Shown: positions 1-7,753 of the stretch, one piece after another
Numbering within the stretch: the stretch's first letter is position 1
Layout: every line of letters starts with the position of its first letter
Assembly (NCBI GenBank): GCA_021795795.1
Contig: JAJYPA010000294.1
Location: 1 to 9,520, forward strand
Source of the DNA: Pseudomonadota bacterium
GTDB taxonomy: Bacteria; Pseudomonadota; Gammaproteobacteria; Halothiobacillales; Halothiobacillaceae
DNA: 9,520 bases
Direction: 5' to 3'
Program-made: the position numbers and the translations under genes
The notes under the pieces: generated by a model
Database searches by the model: none
What the model saw: the letters and a program-made list of their open reading frames with translations, nothing else
Told to the model about the DNA's origin: nothing

Positions 1-87
1 TTCTGAGGACCGAGACCGACTTGATGCCCACAGTCTGCTTCGGCAGAACTCCGGGCGATGACAATACCGGCTTGAAAGGCCGCTTTG

Positions 88-116
88 AGTCATTTTCTTT
101 CCGCTGCGGAATGACT
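88..116. repeat. Inverted repeat AGTCATT...AATGACT with inner palindrome
   Basis: AGTCATT at 88-94 is the exact reverse complement of AATGACT at 110-116. Inside lies a near-perfect palindrome, TTCCGC-T-GCGGAA, at 99-111. The two cannot fully pair at the same time. Intergenic palindromes of this look (a GCGGAATGACTGCT-type core) are common as dispersed repeats in gammaproteobacterial genomes. Whether this one is multicopy cannot be seen here. Confidence 0.45.
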
Positions 117-502
117 GCTTCCAGTCTCAAGCCGCCTCACCCGCGTAAGCTTATCTTGCAAGGGTGTGCCAGGCAACGCTCGTAGGGGCAAGGCACCTCC
201 TCCCTAGCAAACCACGAACAATGGCACAAATCACTCATGATCAATCTTTATTACCCATGAGCAAAACTTATTGCCTACGAACACCAGTGCAACTGCATTA
301 CCCGTTTTGCCAAATCCAGTCCGTAAATTGTATTCTGCATAGCGAGTCCTCCTTGACCCATTTGTGGATGAACTTCCACCTTGGCACTCTGATGCCGCCC
401 GGTTCAGGCAAGAGCTCCCTGCCTGCTCCGAGGAGCTCTACGCTGCTGGGCCGGTGGAGGCATCCATTGCATCTAGACGCCCCCCACCGACAACTGCGCC
501 TC

Positions 503-540
503 GACCTCCCGATATTATTTGTTATTATAATATTTGACCG
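503..540. promoter_or_regulatory. AT-rich patch with TATAAT hexamer
   Basis: A perfect TATAAT sits at 526-531 in a patch that is almost all A and T between 511 and 535, in otherwise GC-richer DNA. The surrounding sequence is nearly palindromic, so a TATAAT hexamer also reads on the minus strand. No good -35 box lies at 16-18 bp; the closest is TCGACC at 501-506, with a 19-bp gap. No gene follows on either side, so this may be chance. Confidence 0.15.
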
Positions 541-965
541 ATACTTGAATTGCGGATATTTTCACGTGATTTGTTCGTCGAGAAAACGCTATGACTTTTG
601 CCCTCTCCTGCCCAGTATTTGTCGATCAGTGCTGAAAAATGAACAGGATGCGTGCCAACTCAGCAATTCGACTAAACACCTTGCTTCGTGGTCGATCTAA
701 GGCGTTTTCTGTTTTTTATCAGATCAGTAAGTCGAACATCGCCATTCTGGCGTGTGTTCAACCTTGGACGCTGACGGCTGTTCAACTGATGACACTGATT
801 AACACGTGGATATGGAGCCACAATGGCTGCGCTTGGAATAAGACGATAGGCAGGCTTGCAAATCGGAGACTAGCTCTGGAATGAATCGATGCGAGATCTC
901 TTTGGTTCTCCGCGCGCCAGCTATCAATCCAGCGGCAACGCAAGGTCAGTTTCTGGTGTCGCCAT

Positions 966-1037
966 GAAAAAACGCAACGGGGTCAAGATTGGGCGATTTT
1001 TTCCCAACTATTCAATCTTGGGTGCTGTTTGGCACCC
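966..1037. repeat. Nested inverted-repeat cluster downstream of the helicase gene
   Basis: Three stems overlap here. CAAGATTG (984-991) pairs with CAATCTTG (1013-1020). GAAAAAACGC (966-975) pairs imperfectly with GCGATTTTTTC (993-1003). GGGTGC (1020-1025) pairs with GCACCC (1032-1037) over a 6-nt loop. The cluster begins 58 nt beyond the helicase stop codon. Read on the minus strand, the large stem is followed about ten nucleotides later by a run of six T (967-972). It could therefore act in 3'-end formation, but it is not a classic intrinsic terminator because the T run does not directly follow a GC-rich stem. An old transposon end is an alternative. Confidence 0.4.
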
Positions 1038-1094
1038 AGTTGCGGCTTTCCCGATGGCGCAAGTTTAAGTCGTGGGCGAGCCTCCCTACCAGCG

Positions 1095-2816
1095 TTAATC
1101 CGTCGTATCGTGAAAGACCGCGCAGGTTGCGGTTGCCCCAACAACAATCAGCAGCGATTTCGCCCTGCTCATCCCGACATAGAGCAGTTCCTCGCTGCGC
1201 GTCAAATCGATGGTATCCAGACCCCACAAAATCACGATCGGCGACTCGAGCCCTTTGAAGCGCTGAATCGTGTCGATCAGGACGGTGTTGTCGGCGCGAA
1301 TGCCTCCCTCCAACCAAATCGCGGGCTTCGGTAGGGACAGTCGCTTCAAGGCGGCGTAGTAATCGGCTTTACGCAGCGCGTCGGCAATCAACACAGTGAT
1401 ATCTCCCGCAGAAACGCCCTGGCGAGCAACGAGGTCAACGATCCTGGCATTGATCTTCGCTGCCTGCGCATCGCGCCCTGGCGACGCTTCGAACAGCACA
1501 TCGTCACCTTCGTTATCAGGAGGGCTGACCGGTGCCCCCTTGTAGTGTTTGTACGCAGCCAAATGGATTGGCGCGGTATTCCGGCAATTGGTTGTCAGCG
1601 TGAACGGCTCGTCACGTATCGGGAAGGTGCCAGCGCGCGCGTAAATATTCTGGTTGTCATCGTAGAAGACGTATAGCGGCGCGCTTTCGTAGTCCGACAG
1701 CAGGAGCTCGAGCGGGACCCAGAACTCTTCACGGAAATCCTGGCCCTCGTCACAAACGATCGCGTCATAACGATCGGGAAGGATCTCTAGAGAATACGCA
1801 AATGCGTTGGGCAGCTGTACGTCGTATAGATCCTTGCCGGGGTACGTTACCTTCGCCTCTGCAACAAGATCTCGACCCGAGACGTGATTGGCCTTTTCGA
1901 CTTGTCGATAGCAAAGCTGATGAAAGCTCATTACGTCCAGGTTACTCGTGCCAGCGCACGTGTTCGACAAGTGATCGGCCAACTGTCTGTTGTAGCAAGT
2001 GAGCAGAGTCTTAAAACCCTCTGAGGCGAGGCGGTGAGCCTTTTCAAGCGCCAAAACGGTCTTGCCTGTACCCGCGCCACCACTGACCGCGGCTCTTCGA
2101 TGTGAGCGCAGAAAGTCAAGAACTCGCATCTGGTCTCTCGTGAGCACCAGTCTGCGTGCCTCCTGATCGGCAAGCCGCGACGCGACCAGCGGAGCGACGA
2201 GAAAGGATTTCGCAAATACTTCTCGGACTACGTCGATTCCACGGCGACCTATCGGTGTAAAACTTCCGGCGTCGTTGCCCCAGTAGGCAAAGACCCCATC
2301 AATCCAAGACTTCGGGTCTTGAAGAGACCTGGCAGAGCCAATCAATGCTCCGGGCATATCCGGTCGACTCAGTACATTGGTGTCACCCACGTCGGGGAAG
2401 AAGACCGTGTGGCATCGAAGTACATTCCCAAGACCAAGGCCCCGCCACCGTGGGTGCTCGTTTAGCTTTGAACGAATCGAGTACTTGGCCTTTAGCGCCT
2501 GGCTGATCGGGTTGTTGACGAGATGCTTCTGCTGATGGCGGTCTACAGAAAACCATTCTCCAGTGTTCGCATCAAATCCGACACCACCGCCTTTCACTTC
2601 GATGCAGAGATAGCCATAGTCTGGATGGCATACCAAGAAATCCGTTTCGCCATCCTTTGCCTGCTCTTCTTCCCTGCGTAGGATCCAGCCCACTTGGAAA
2701 AAGACGACGTAGTCGGGCGGAAGTTTTTCCCTAAGTGCTCGATACACCTTCGCCTCGGCCTGTGATGGCAGATCATTGAGCTGCACTTCAGAAAGCTCAG
2801 GAATCATTGTCGTCAT
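1095..2816 (-). CDS. NERD nuclease-SF1 (UvrD/Rep-like) helicase fusion
   Basis: This 573-residue protein likely cuts and unwinds DNA using ATP. Residues 18-115 form a NERD domain (nuclease-related, PD-(D/E)xK-like), with E21 in SQAEAK, D59 in GETDF and E73/K75 in CIEVKGG. From about 225 a superfamily 1 helicase follows: a Q-motif-like TRDQ (Q229), Walker A SGGAGTGKT (245-253), Walker B CDEGQD (355-360), motif III YDDNQN (385-390), motif IV-like TTNCRN (408-413) and motif VI YVGMSRAK (546-553). All key residues seem intact. No C-terminal Tudor tail is present. The ATG at 2816 is preferred over the ATG at 2807 because a GGA lies upstream (TCTGGAAAAATCTG). The start overlaps the ATPase gene by 20 nt, which implies coupled translation. 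The NERD-helicase architecture is well known; its substrate here is not. Confidence 0.93.
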   Translation of the reverse strand: MTTMIPELSEVQLNDLPSQAEAKVYRALREKLPPDYVVFFQVGWILRREEEQAKDGETDFLVCHPDYGYLCIEVKGGGVGFDANTGEWFSVDRHQQKHLVNNPISQALKAKYSIRSKLNEHPRWRGLGLGNVLRCHTVFFPDVGDTNVLSRPDMPGALIGSARSLQDPKSWIDGVFAYWGNDAGSFTPIGRRGIDVVREVFAKSFLVAPLVASRLADQEARRLVLTRDQMRVLDFLRSHRRAAVSGGAGTGKTVLALEKAHRLASEGFKTLLTCYNRQLADHLSNTCAGTSNLDVMSFHQLCYRQVEKANHVSGRDLVAEAKVTYPGKDLYDVQLPNAFAYSLEILPDRYDAIVCDEGQDFREEFWVPLELLLSDYESAPLYVFYDDNQNIYARAGTFPIRDEPFTLTTNCRNTAPIHLAAYKHYKGAPVSPPDNEGDDVLFEASPGRDAQAAKINARIVDLVARQGVSAGDITVLIADALRKADYYAALKRLSLPKPAIWLEGGIRADNTVLIDTIQRFKGLESPIVILWGLDTIDLTRSEELLYVGMSRAKSLLIVVGATATCAVFHDTTD

Positions 2817-5800
2817 CAGATTTTTCCAGAATACGCATTCGGTGCAGATTCAAAGTCACATGGGGGGTCGCCTGCGACTTACCATCAAACAGGATCGTAA
2901 GCAGCTTGGTGTTACCACGGGTGACCACATCTCGAATTTCTCCACACCCCATGTCCTGATGCTGTATCCGTGCGCCGGGGATGAATAGTGCGGAAGGGTC
3001 TGCACGCTCCTCTGTTACCGCATCCCGCCAGTTGCCGTCGAACATGAAGGCAGTAACTTGGGTTGCCGGGTTTCGAATGGGATGGACGCGAATGTGCTCG
3101 GGATCGGAAACGAACTCGACGACATACAACCAGTAGCGATCCCCGTAGTCTTGAGCATTGCTGAACTGGAGCCGCGACAGACCGACACCGGTTTGGTTCC
3201 ACTCCCCATTGACGCCCTTCACTTCGATAAACCGGTCTTCGCCAGTAATGGGGTTGCGGCTGATGATGTCGTATCCGGGGTGGGTTTGCGCCATCTGTTC
3301 CGGCACGCGACCGCGCTCCTTTTCATAGGCGCATACCGCCTCGCGAGCCACAACCTCGACCGCCAAGTTGTGCTCGGAGGGCTCGTCCTGATCGACGGCG
3401 TCCGAATGCTCGTCTTGCCTTTGCCGAACATAGGAAAGCAGGCGTCGGTCCCATTGTTCTTTGTGCTTGGGGCGGTGCTTCTTCGCGCGTCGCTCGCCTG
3501 CACCGGAGCCATTGTTGCTGCCGCCGCCAGTTTCCAAGCCATCGCGGTCAGTAACACCACGGCGGGGGCCGCCATATCCCGCCTCACGCCCAGATTGCTC
3601 TGCTGCCTGTCCTCCCGTTGAGGGCTCTGACATGTCACGTTGCCGTTTTCCATGGGGGTCCCCAGGAGCGCCGTCGGTCTGTTCACCAGAATCCTCAATG
3701 GAGGTAGATGCTGCCCCGGTTTCCTCGTGGTAATCTGACTCCGCTGTACCTCCCATCTCATCGAGGTCTGGCGACGTCAGGTCCTCCGTGTTCCCATCTG
3801 CTGTCTCTGTATCTAGGTAAGGAATACCAGCATCACTCAATTCACGATGTGCTTCTTCCACCGCCATCCCCATGAGTGGACGAACGCTTAGCGTCAGCTT
3901 TGAGATATCGCTGCCTGATTCCTCGGGCATCAGTTGGTGGAACAATGCATTGAGGACGTGTGGCCAACTCCGATCGCCCACTGGGCGGGCGAGAATCAAG
4001 CGCCTATTCCCAATCTCGTAGAACGCCTGAGCCGGCGTTGGGGGAGCGAATACCTGATCCCCTCCGACGTAGACAGACGCTTGAATGCGAACAACGTCGT
4101 AGCTGACAGTCGTCAACGTCGAAAGAGCGCTCCGAATTTTCTTCCTAACAATTGTTGGCTTGTCATGAAGCAAACGGGCGAGGATGTCCATCCTGTCCAT
4201 CAGTTTTTCGGCGAGCTGGGGCTCGTCGACCTGCAAGCCGTCTACGAACTCAAGCACAACCTGCGCGCTCTCACTCAGCCGTCTGACACCAATTTCTTTC
4301 ACGAATGGCCAAAATTCGGGGACGGGCTTGCACAATGCTTGGTCGAGTTCTCCGCCAAAGAATCCGGCATGCCACTCGCTATCCTGGAGCAGGACTTCGT
4401 CCGGATGAGTGAGCTGGCCCTGTAGGTTCAAGACGGTTGGCGCCTCTTGCAGACGTTGCAGGTCAGATGGGGTTAGCTCCTCATGTTCATAGGCGGTAGC
4501 AACGCTGGTCAGGCAGACGTCATAGACCGCCCGGTCTGAGCCTGTCAGTGGCTTGGACTGCTCGAAGTATTCGCCAACGATATCGAGCAGGATGTCGACG
4601 AAATCCTGAGCTTCTGGCGCACTCTTCACTCCAATTGCGTCGAAAAGCGGCTTAAAAGACTCGTAGTTGCCCGGAATGGTGTACGCATAGTGCCCAAGTT
4701 GCTGTCGCACCCAGTACAACTGGTTTGGACGAACGAATGTCTTCTGGCTTTCGACATAAATGCATCGCGAGCCAGCGAGAGTTGCAATGAGCGGATCTGA
4801 TCGTTGTGCGCGCTCGTTCAACACCTGATATGTCGAGACATGGGGCTGCACGCCCGATGCGATGCAATTCTGCAAATGATCGATGACCAGCCGAGTTTCT
4901 GGATTGATGGAAATACCCAGTTCTTCCAGCAGCTCTGTTTTCAGGCGTACCGTGTTTCTGAAATCAAGAATATTGGCCTGAGAGCGGAATGCGTCGGCAC
5001 GGTAAGGTGCGTACAGAGAGTTGGCCGAGTGCCACTCTTCCGTGTCCCCATCGGCAGGGAAACACGCCGCATCTCGAAGGTCATCGAGGGCATCCTGAAA
5101 GGCCCTTTTCTCTTTCCATTCATCGTAGTTGTCGCAGAGGACGTAAAAGGCCTCGCTGCTTGCACGCTTCGTATCTTCGGTTGGCAGGTATTTCTCGGCG
5201 ATGAACAGCATCCGATCAACTAGGTGTCTGGCAATCGGTGATCGTCGGATGCCCAGGCTGTCGATGAACGTATGCACTGATCGCGTATTCGGAATGCGGC
5301 TGGCATCCAGCCAGAGGTGCAGCGCGTCTCCGAGAACCTTGACGAGGTCTTCAGCGCGGCGGTACGTGTTGACCGGGCGCGACCAGCCTCCATCCTGCGT
5401 AGGCACGATAGGAAGCTTTCCCATCAACCGACGTATGTCATCGTCGTTCACCAGCGTCGGGTGATTGGCGAGCTCGCTAATCAGCCGTGTGTACTTGCTT
5501 GCATCCAGAGGGCCGTCGTTATCGAAAAACGTCGGCAACACGCTCTGTACAAACGCCTCGATCGTTTGCGTCTGCACGCCCAGTTTGCTCGTCAGGAAAT
5601 CTCTGGCCGATTCCGTGAGAACAGAGACGTCCAGCAAGTCGGCCTGGCCGGTGGGATCTGTGAAGTTACCCGGCAGAAACGCTTGGGTGGCTTTGACGAG
5701 GCCGCGGCTTGATTGCCATATAGGCAGGCCGCGCAGTTGTTGATAAACCGTCTTTTCGACGGCGCTTTGGTGGTCGAGATCAGCAAACAGCGTGTAGAGA

Positions 5801-7587
5801 TCGCGCAGCTCCTTCGGGGCAACGGCGATGACATCCTCGACCGGTTCGGATTTGCACATCTCACCGATGTGAGACACCATCACGCCAAGACTGAGTTGCT
5901 TTATCAGTCGGGTGATTTTCGGAAATCCTGCGAGCAAGCTGGAGGCAATCGCGAGTCGCGGCAGCAATGCCGCAATACGGCCTGCGTCCAGACCGGCAGG
6001 TGCCGTGTAGGACTGGTTGATTGTTACCGCGAAAAGATCCTCGGTGACGACAAAGGGCACTGCCAACAGTCGTTGCACTGCTGGATTCGTGCTGGGGTTG
6101 CTCGCTCCCGCATCTGGAAGAAGGTCGTTGATGATGCCCCAGAGAGGGCGGTGAAAATGTTCCAGTCTTTCCTGGTCGACTTCCGTTGCTCCCGCCACCT
6201 GTTTTGCCATTGCCGATTCCATCAGCACAACGAGCCGTTCAAGCGTCAGAATCGGCGCGCCTAACTGGTTCATCGCCGTTTGGAATGGGCGCAGCTCCTC
6301 GGCAACGAGCCTGCCGCCCACCTCGAGCAATGCCTTAGCCTGATGTTCATTCAGGTTCGTGCGAGGAATAAATACGCCGCTGGGTTGCTGAAGGCTGCCG
6401 TCCTGTGCCTCCGCAATCTGTGCTTGTGTCGCAGTGACCTTCAGGCGCTCCCAGAACCGCTTGAAGCAAGCGGGGTGTCCCGCCGACTTGGAAGAGAGGT
6501 CGTAGGTCCGACCGAGGATCTGCCACAACTGGACGGGACCGAGCATTTGCAGCAGTCCTTCGGGGTCCCTGGCCAGCTCGGTGGCGGCGGCGTCGATGAG
6601 CATCTCGTTCCACGCCTGCTCGTGTTGATGTCCGGCAAAGATCACCGCTTTGCGATCAGACTCGGGGAAAAAGTCCGCGTTGAGGTGCAGAGGAAGCCCG
6701 GTGGACTGTTCGGTGGGCAAGAACGCGTAGAGCAGCCCCTCAGTGAGTGGTTCGGGATCAATTCGCAGGCCAATGCTGATATTGGTGCTTCGATGAAGCG
6801 TTTCCAGCCGAGCGTGTGTCGCGTAAAGCCGCTGGGCCGCCTCCGCTGCGTCGGCGCGAAGAATGTGCCATTGCTCAACGGCACCGCTGGGCCTGAAACT
6901 GACTATGAGGTCCGAGCCTTCGCTTCTATCCAGATCGCAGGCCAGCAGGAGTTGGCCATTTCGCCGTATCTCAGCCTTCCGAACGTAGCGAAGAAACAGC
7001 AGGCTCTTGCGAAGAACCGTTTGGAAATCCTCAGCTAGCTGATCGATGTGGGTGGGGCTGACGTGGGAGATTCCAAGCGCGAGGCGCACCTCAGTGTTGG
7101 GATCGCTCGCCCAGGGCAGAAAGAAAGACGTCCCATCTGGCTCTTCGGATGCCTCGATGAACCATTGCCCCCGCTCGGGGTAAAGCGCCAGCTTGATGCC
7201 GGAAGAACGGATCTCAGGATAGTCCGTCACCTGATAGGTGGATACGAAGCCGATGCCAAAGCGGCCGATATTCTCACCACGTGATAGTTTCCCTCCGCTG
7301 CCAACATCCGTTATGCGGTGGTAGTCACACTTATAGTTGCCGTCGGCGAGAAATGCACATGGCATTTCCAAGTCGCCGCAGTAGGTGAACTGACCACTGT
7401 TGCGCACCAGCAAGCCGCTGTCCGTGATGTCGAATACGATTTCCTCGGCTTTCGCGTCATCCGCATTCTGGATGAGCTCCAGCGCCATCACGTCGTAACC
7501 CTGCAGCCCGGCCAAGTGGCTTCTAATATTGCCAAGAAGGTTGGCGGTGTATGAACCGCTTAACTTTGGTTGGGCTAGCTGATCCAT
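2797..7587 (-). CDS. Sacsin/NO VEIN-like GHKL ATPase with NOV_C (DUF3883) domain
   Basis: This is a 1596-residue multidomain protein. Residues 1-190 form a GHKL (HSP90/sacsin-type) ATPase. The N-box is ELIQNADDA (E38, N41, D43/D44), the G1-like segment is LLVRNSG, and the G2 box is NIGRFGIGFVSTYQ (107-119). A long middle region holds repeats of about 105 residues, each starting near LG(I/V) (about 666, 775, 885, 981, 1094). Residues 1258-1378 are a flexible charged linker. Residues 1409-1492 match NOV_C/DUF3883, with GYD (D1440) and FIEVKG (E1455, K1457), a PD-(D/E)xK-like set. Residues 1535-1589 resemble a UvrD-type Tudor tail. The frame stays open upstream to an ATG at 7839, but that part lies in the IS; the ATG at 7587 has GGGAG 5 nt before it and begins the conserved fold. 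The enzymatic role is inferred. Confidence 0.9.
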   Translation of the reverse strand: MDQLAQPKLSGSYTANLLGNIRSHLAGLQGYDVMALELIQNADDAKAEEIVFDITDSGLLVRNSGQFTYCGDLEMPCAFLADGNYKCDYHRITDVGSGGKLSRGENIGRFGIGFVSTYQVTDYPEIRSSGIKLALYPERGQWFIEASEEPDGTSFFLPWASDPNTEVRLALGISHVSPTHIDQLAEDFQTVLRKSLLFLRYVRKAEIRRNGQLLLACDLDRSEGSDLIVSFRPSGAVEQWHILRADAAEAAQRLYATHARLETLHRSTNISIGLRIDPEPLTEGLLYAFLPTEQSTGLPLHLNADFFPESDRKAVIFAGHQHEQAWNEMLIDAAATELARDPEGLLQMLGPVQLWQILGRTYDLSSKSAGHPACFKRFWERLKVTATQAQIAEAQDGSLQQPSGVFIPRTNLNEHQAKALLEVGGRLVAEELRPFQTAMNQLGAPILTLERLVVLMESAMAKQVAGATEVDQERLEHFHRPLWGIINDLLPDAGASNPSTNPAVQRLLAVPFVVTEDLFAVTINQSYTAPAGLDAGRIAALLPRLAIASSLLAGFPKITRLIKQLSLGVMVSHIGEMCKSEPVEDVIAVAPKELRDLYTLFADLDHQSAVEKTVYQQLRGLPIWQSSRGLVKATQAFLPGNFTDPTGQADLLDVSVLTESARDFLTSKLGVQTQTIEAFVQSVLPTFFDNDGPLDASKYTRLISELANHPTLVNDDDIRRLMGKLPIVPTQDGGWSRPVNTYRRAEDLVKVLGDALHLWLDASRIPNTRSVHTFIDSLGIRRSPIARHLVDRMLFIAEKYLPTEDTKRASSEAFYVLCDNYDEWKEKRAFQDALDDLRDAACFPADGDTEEWHSANSLYAPYRADAFRSQANILDFRNTVRLKTELLEELGISINPETRLVIDHLQNCIASGVQPHVSTYQVLNERAQRSDPLIATLAGSRCIYVESQKTFVRPNQLYWVRQQLGHYAYTIPGNYESFKPLFDAIGVKSAPEAQDFVDILLDIVGEYFEQSKPLTGSDRAVYDVCLTSVATAYEHEELTPSDLQRLQEAPTVLNLQGQLTHPDEVLLQDSEWHAGFFGGELDQALCKPVPEFWPFVKEIGVRRLSESAQVVLEFVDGLQVDEPQLAEKLMDRMDILARLLHDKPTIVRKKIRSALSTLTTVSYDVVRIQASVYVGGDQVFAPPTPAQAFYEIGNRRLILARPVGDRSWPHVLNALFHQLMPEESGSDISKLTLSVRPLMGMAVEEAHRELSDAGIPYLDTETADGNTEDLTSPDLDEMGGTAESDYHEETGAASTSIEDSGEQTDGAPGDPHGKRQRDMSEPSTGGQAAEQSGREAGYGGPRRGVTDRDGLETGGGSNNGSGAGERRAKKHRPKHKEQWDRRLLSYVRQRQDEHSDAVDQDEPSEHNLAVEVVAREAVCAYEKERGRVPEQMAQTHPGYDIISRNPITGEDRFIEVKGVNGEWNQTGVGLSRLQFSNAQDYGDRYWLYVVEFVSDPEHIRVHPIRNPATQVTAFMFDGNWRDAVTEERADPSALFIPGARIQHQDMGCGEIRDVVTRGNTKLLTILFDGKSQATPHVTLNLHRMRILEKSDDDNDS

Positions 7588-7592
7588 TCGTG

Positions 7593-7597
7593 CTCCC
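7593..7597 (-). promoter_or_regulatory. Ribosome binding site of the ATPase gene
   Basis: GGGAG on the minus strand lies 5 nt before the ATG at 7587-7585. It decides the start in favour of this ATG over the upstream ATG at 7839, which lies inside the transposase gene. The site lies outside the insertion element (which begins at 7608), so the IS did not destroy it. Confidence 0.75.
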
Positions 7598-7605
7598 GGG
7601 GTTTT

Positions 7606-7607
7606 TA
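7606..7607. repeat. Target-site duplication TA (left copy)
   Basis: TA borders the left inverted repeat and matches the TA at 8864-8865. A 2-bp match can arise by chance. It is supported because removing the IS plus one TA leaves a sensible gene junction: a stop codon, then a 17-nt spacer with a ribosome binding site. Boundary placement could shift by one base. Confidence 0.5.
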
Positions 7608-7625
7608 AGAGACTGATGAAAAAAT
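7608..7625. repeat. Left terminal inverted repeat of the IS
   Basis: It reads AGAGACTGATGAAAAAAT. Compared with the reverse complement of the right end, 14 of 18 positions match, including the outer AGAGA and an inner TGAAAAA block. Confidence 0.7.
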
Positions 7626-7674
7626 CCTGAAAAATCTCGTGTGATCCGCAGATCTTAGAAGAAAAGTCCTGAAA
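7625..7674 (+). repeat. Subterminal direct repeats TCCTGAAA
   Basis: TCCTGAAA occurs at 7625-7632 and again at 7667-7674, 42 bp apart, both in the non-coding left tail of the IS. Subterminal repeats in ISs can be transposase binding sites. That role is inferred, and an 8-mer pair in AT-rich DNA could also be chance. Confidence 0.3.
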
Positions 7675-7753
7675 GTGAGTTCTGAGTGAGCCAATTTTCC
7701 GGTTTTCTGCGCTTTCTTCGGCCATTTCACAGATTCTGGGCGAACGAATCCCA

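Larger units (their letters stand above)
1..1094. other. Region without a supportable gene
   Basis: I find no convincing coding region on either strand. The open frames on the plus strand read as low-information peptides with no recognisable motif, and none has a good ribosome binding site. The stretch mixes GC-rich and AT-rich patches (an AT-rich core near 511-540) and contains several inverted repeats, described separately. It lies downstream of the NERD-helicase gene, so it would hold the end of that operon's transcript. The patchy composition is what one expects of decayed accessory DNA or an island edge, but that is inference. Confidence 0.6.

Noticed and set aside
343..537. Short plus-strand frame whose peptide (DPFVDELPPWHSDAARF...) looks protein-like
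   Set aside because: It has a stop immediately upstream, no ATG and only about 64 codons. It may be a gene remnant, but I cannot identify it and would not annotate it.
164..700. 178-codon plus-strand open frame
   Set aside because: The peptide has no domain-like pattern, is rich in residues typical of random frames, and has no clear ribosome binding site.
6280..7038. 252-codon plus-strand open frame opposite the ATPase gene
   Set aside because: It is antisense to strongly conserved ATPase and scaffold sequence and has no recognisable motif. Long shadow frames are expected in GC-rich genes. The same applies to the plus-strand frames at 3058-3621, 3934-4425 and 5713-6264.
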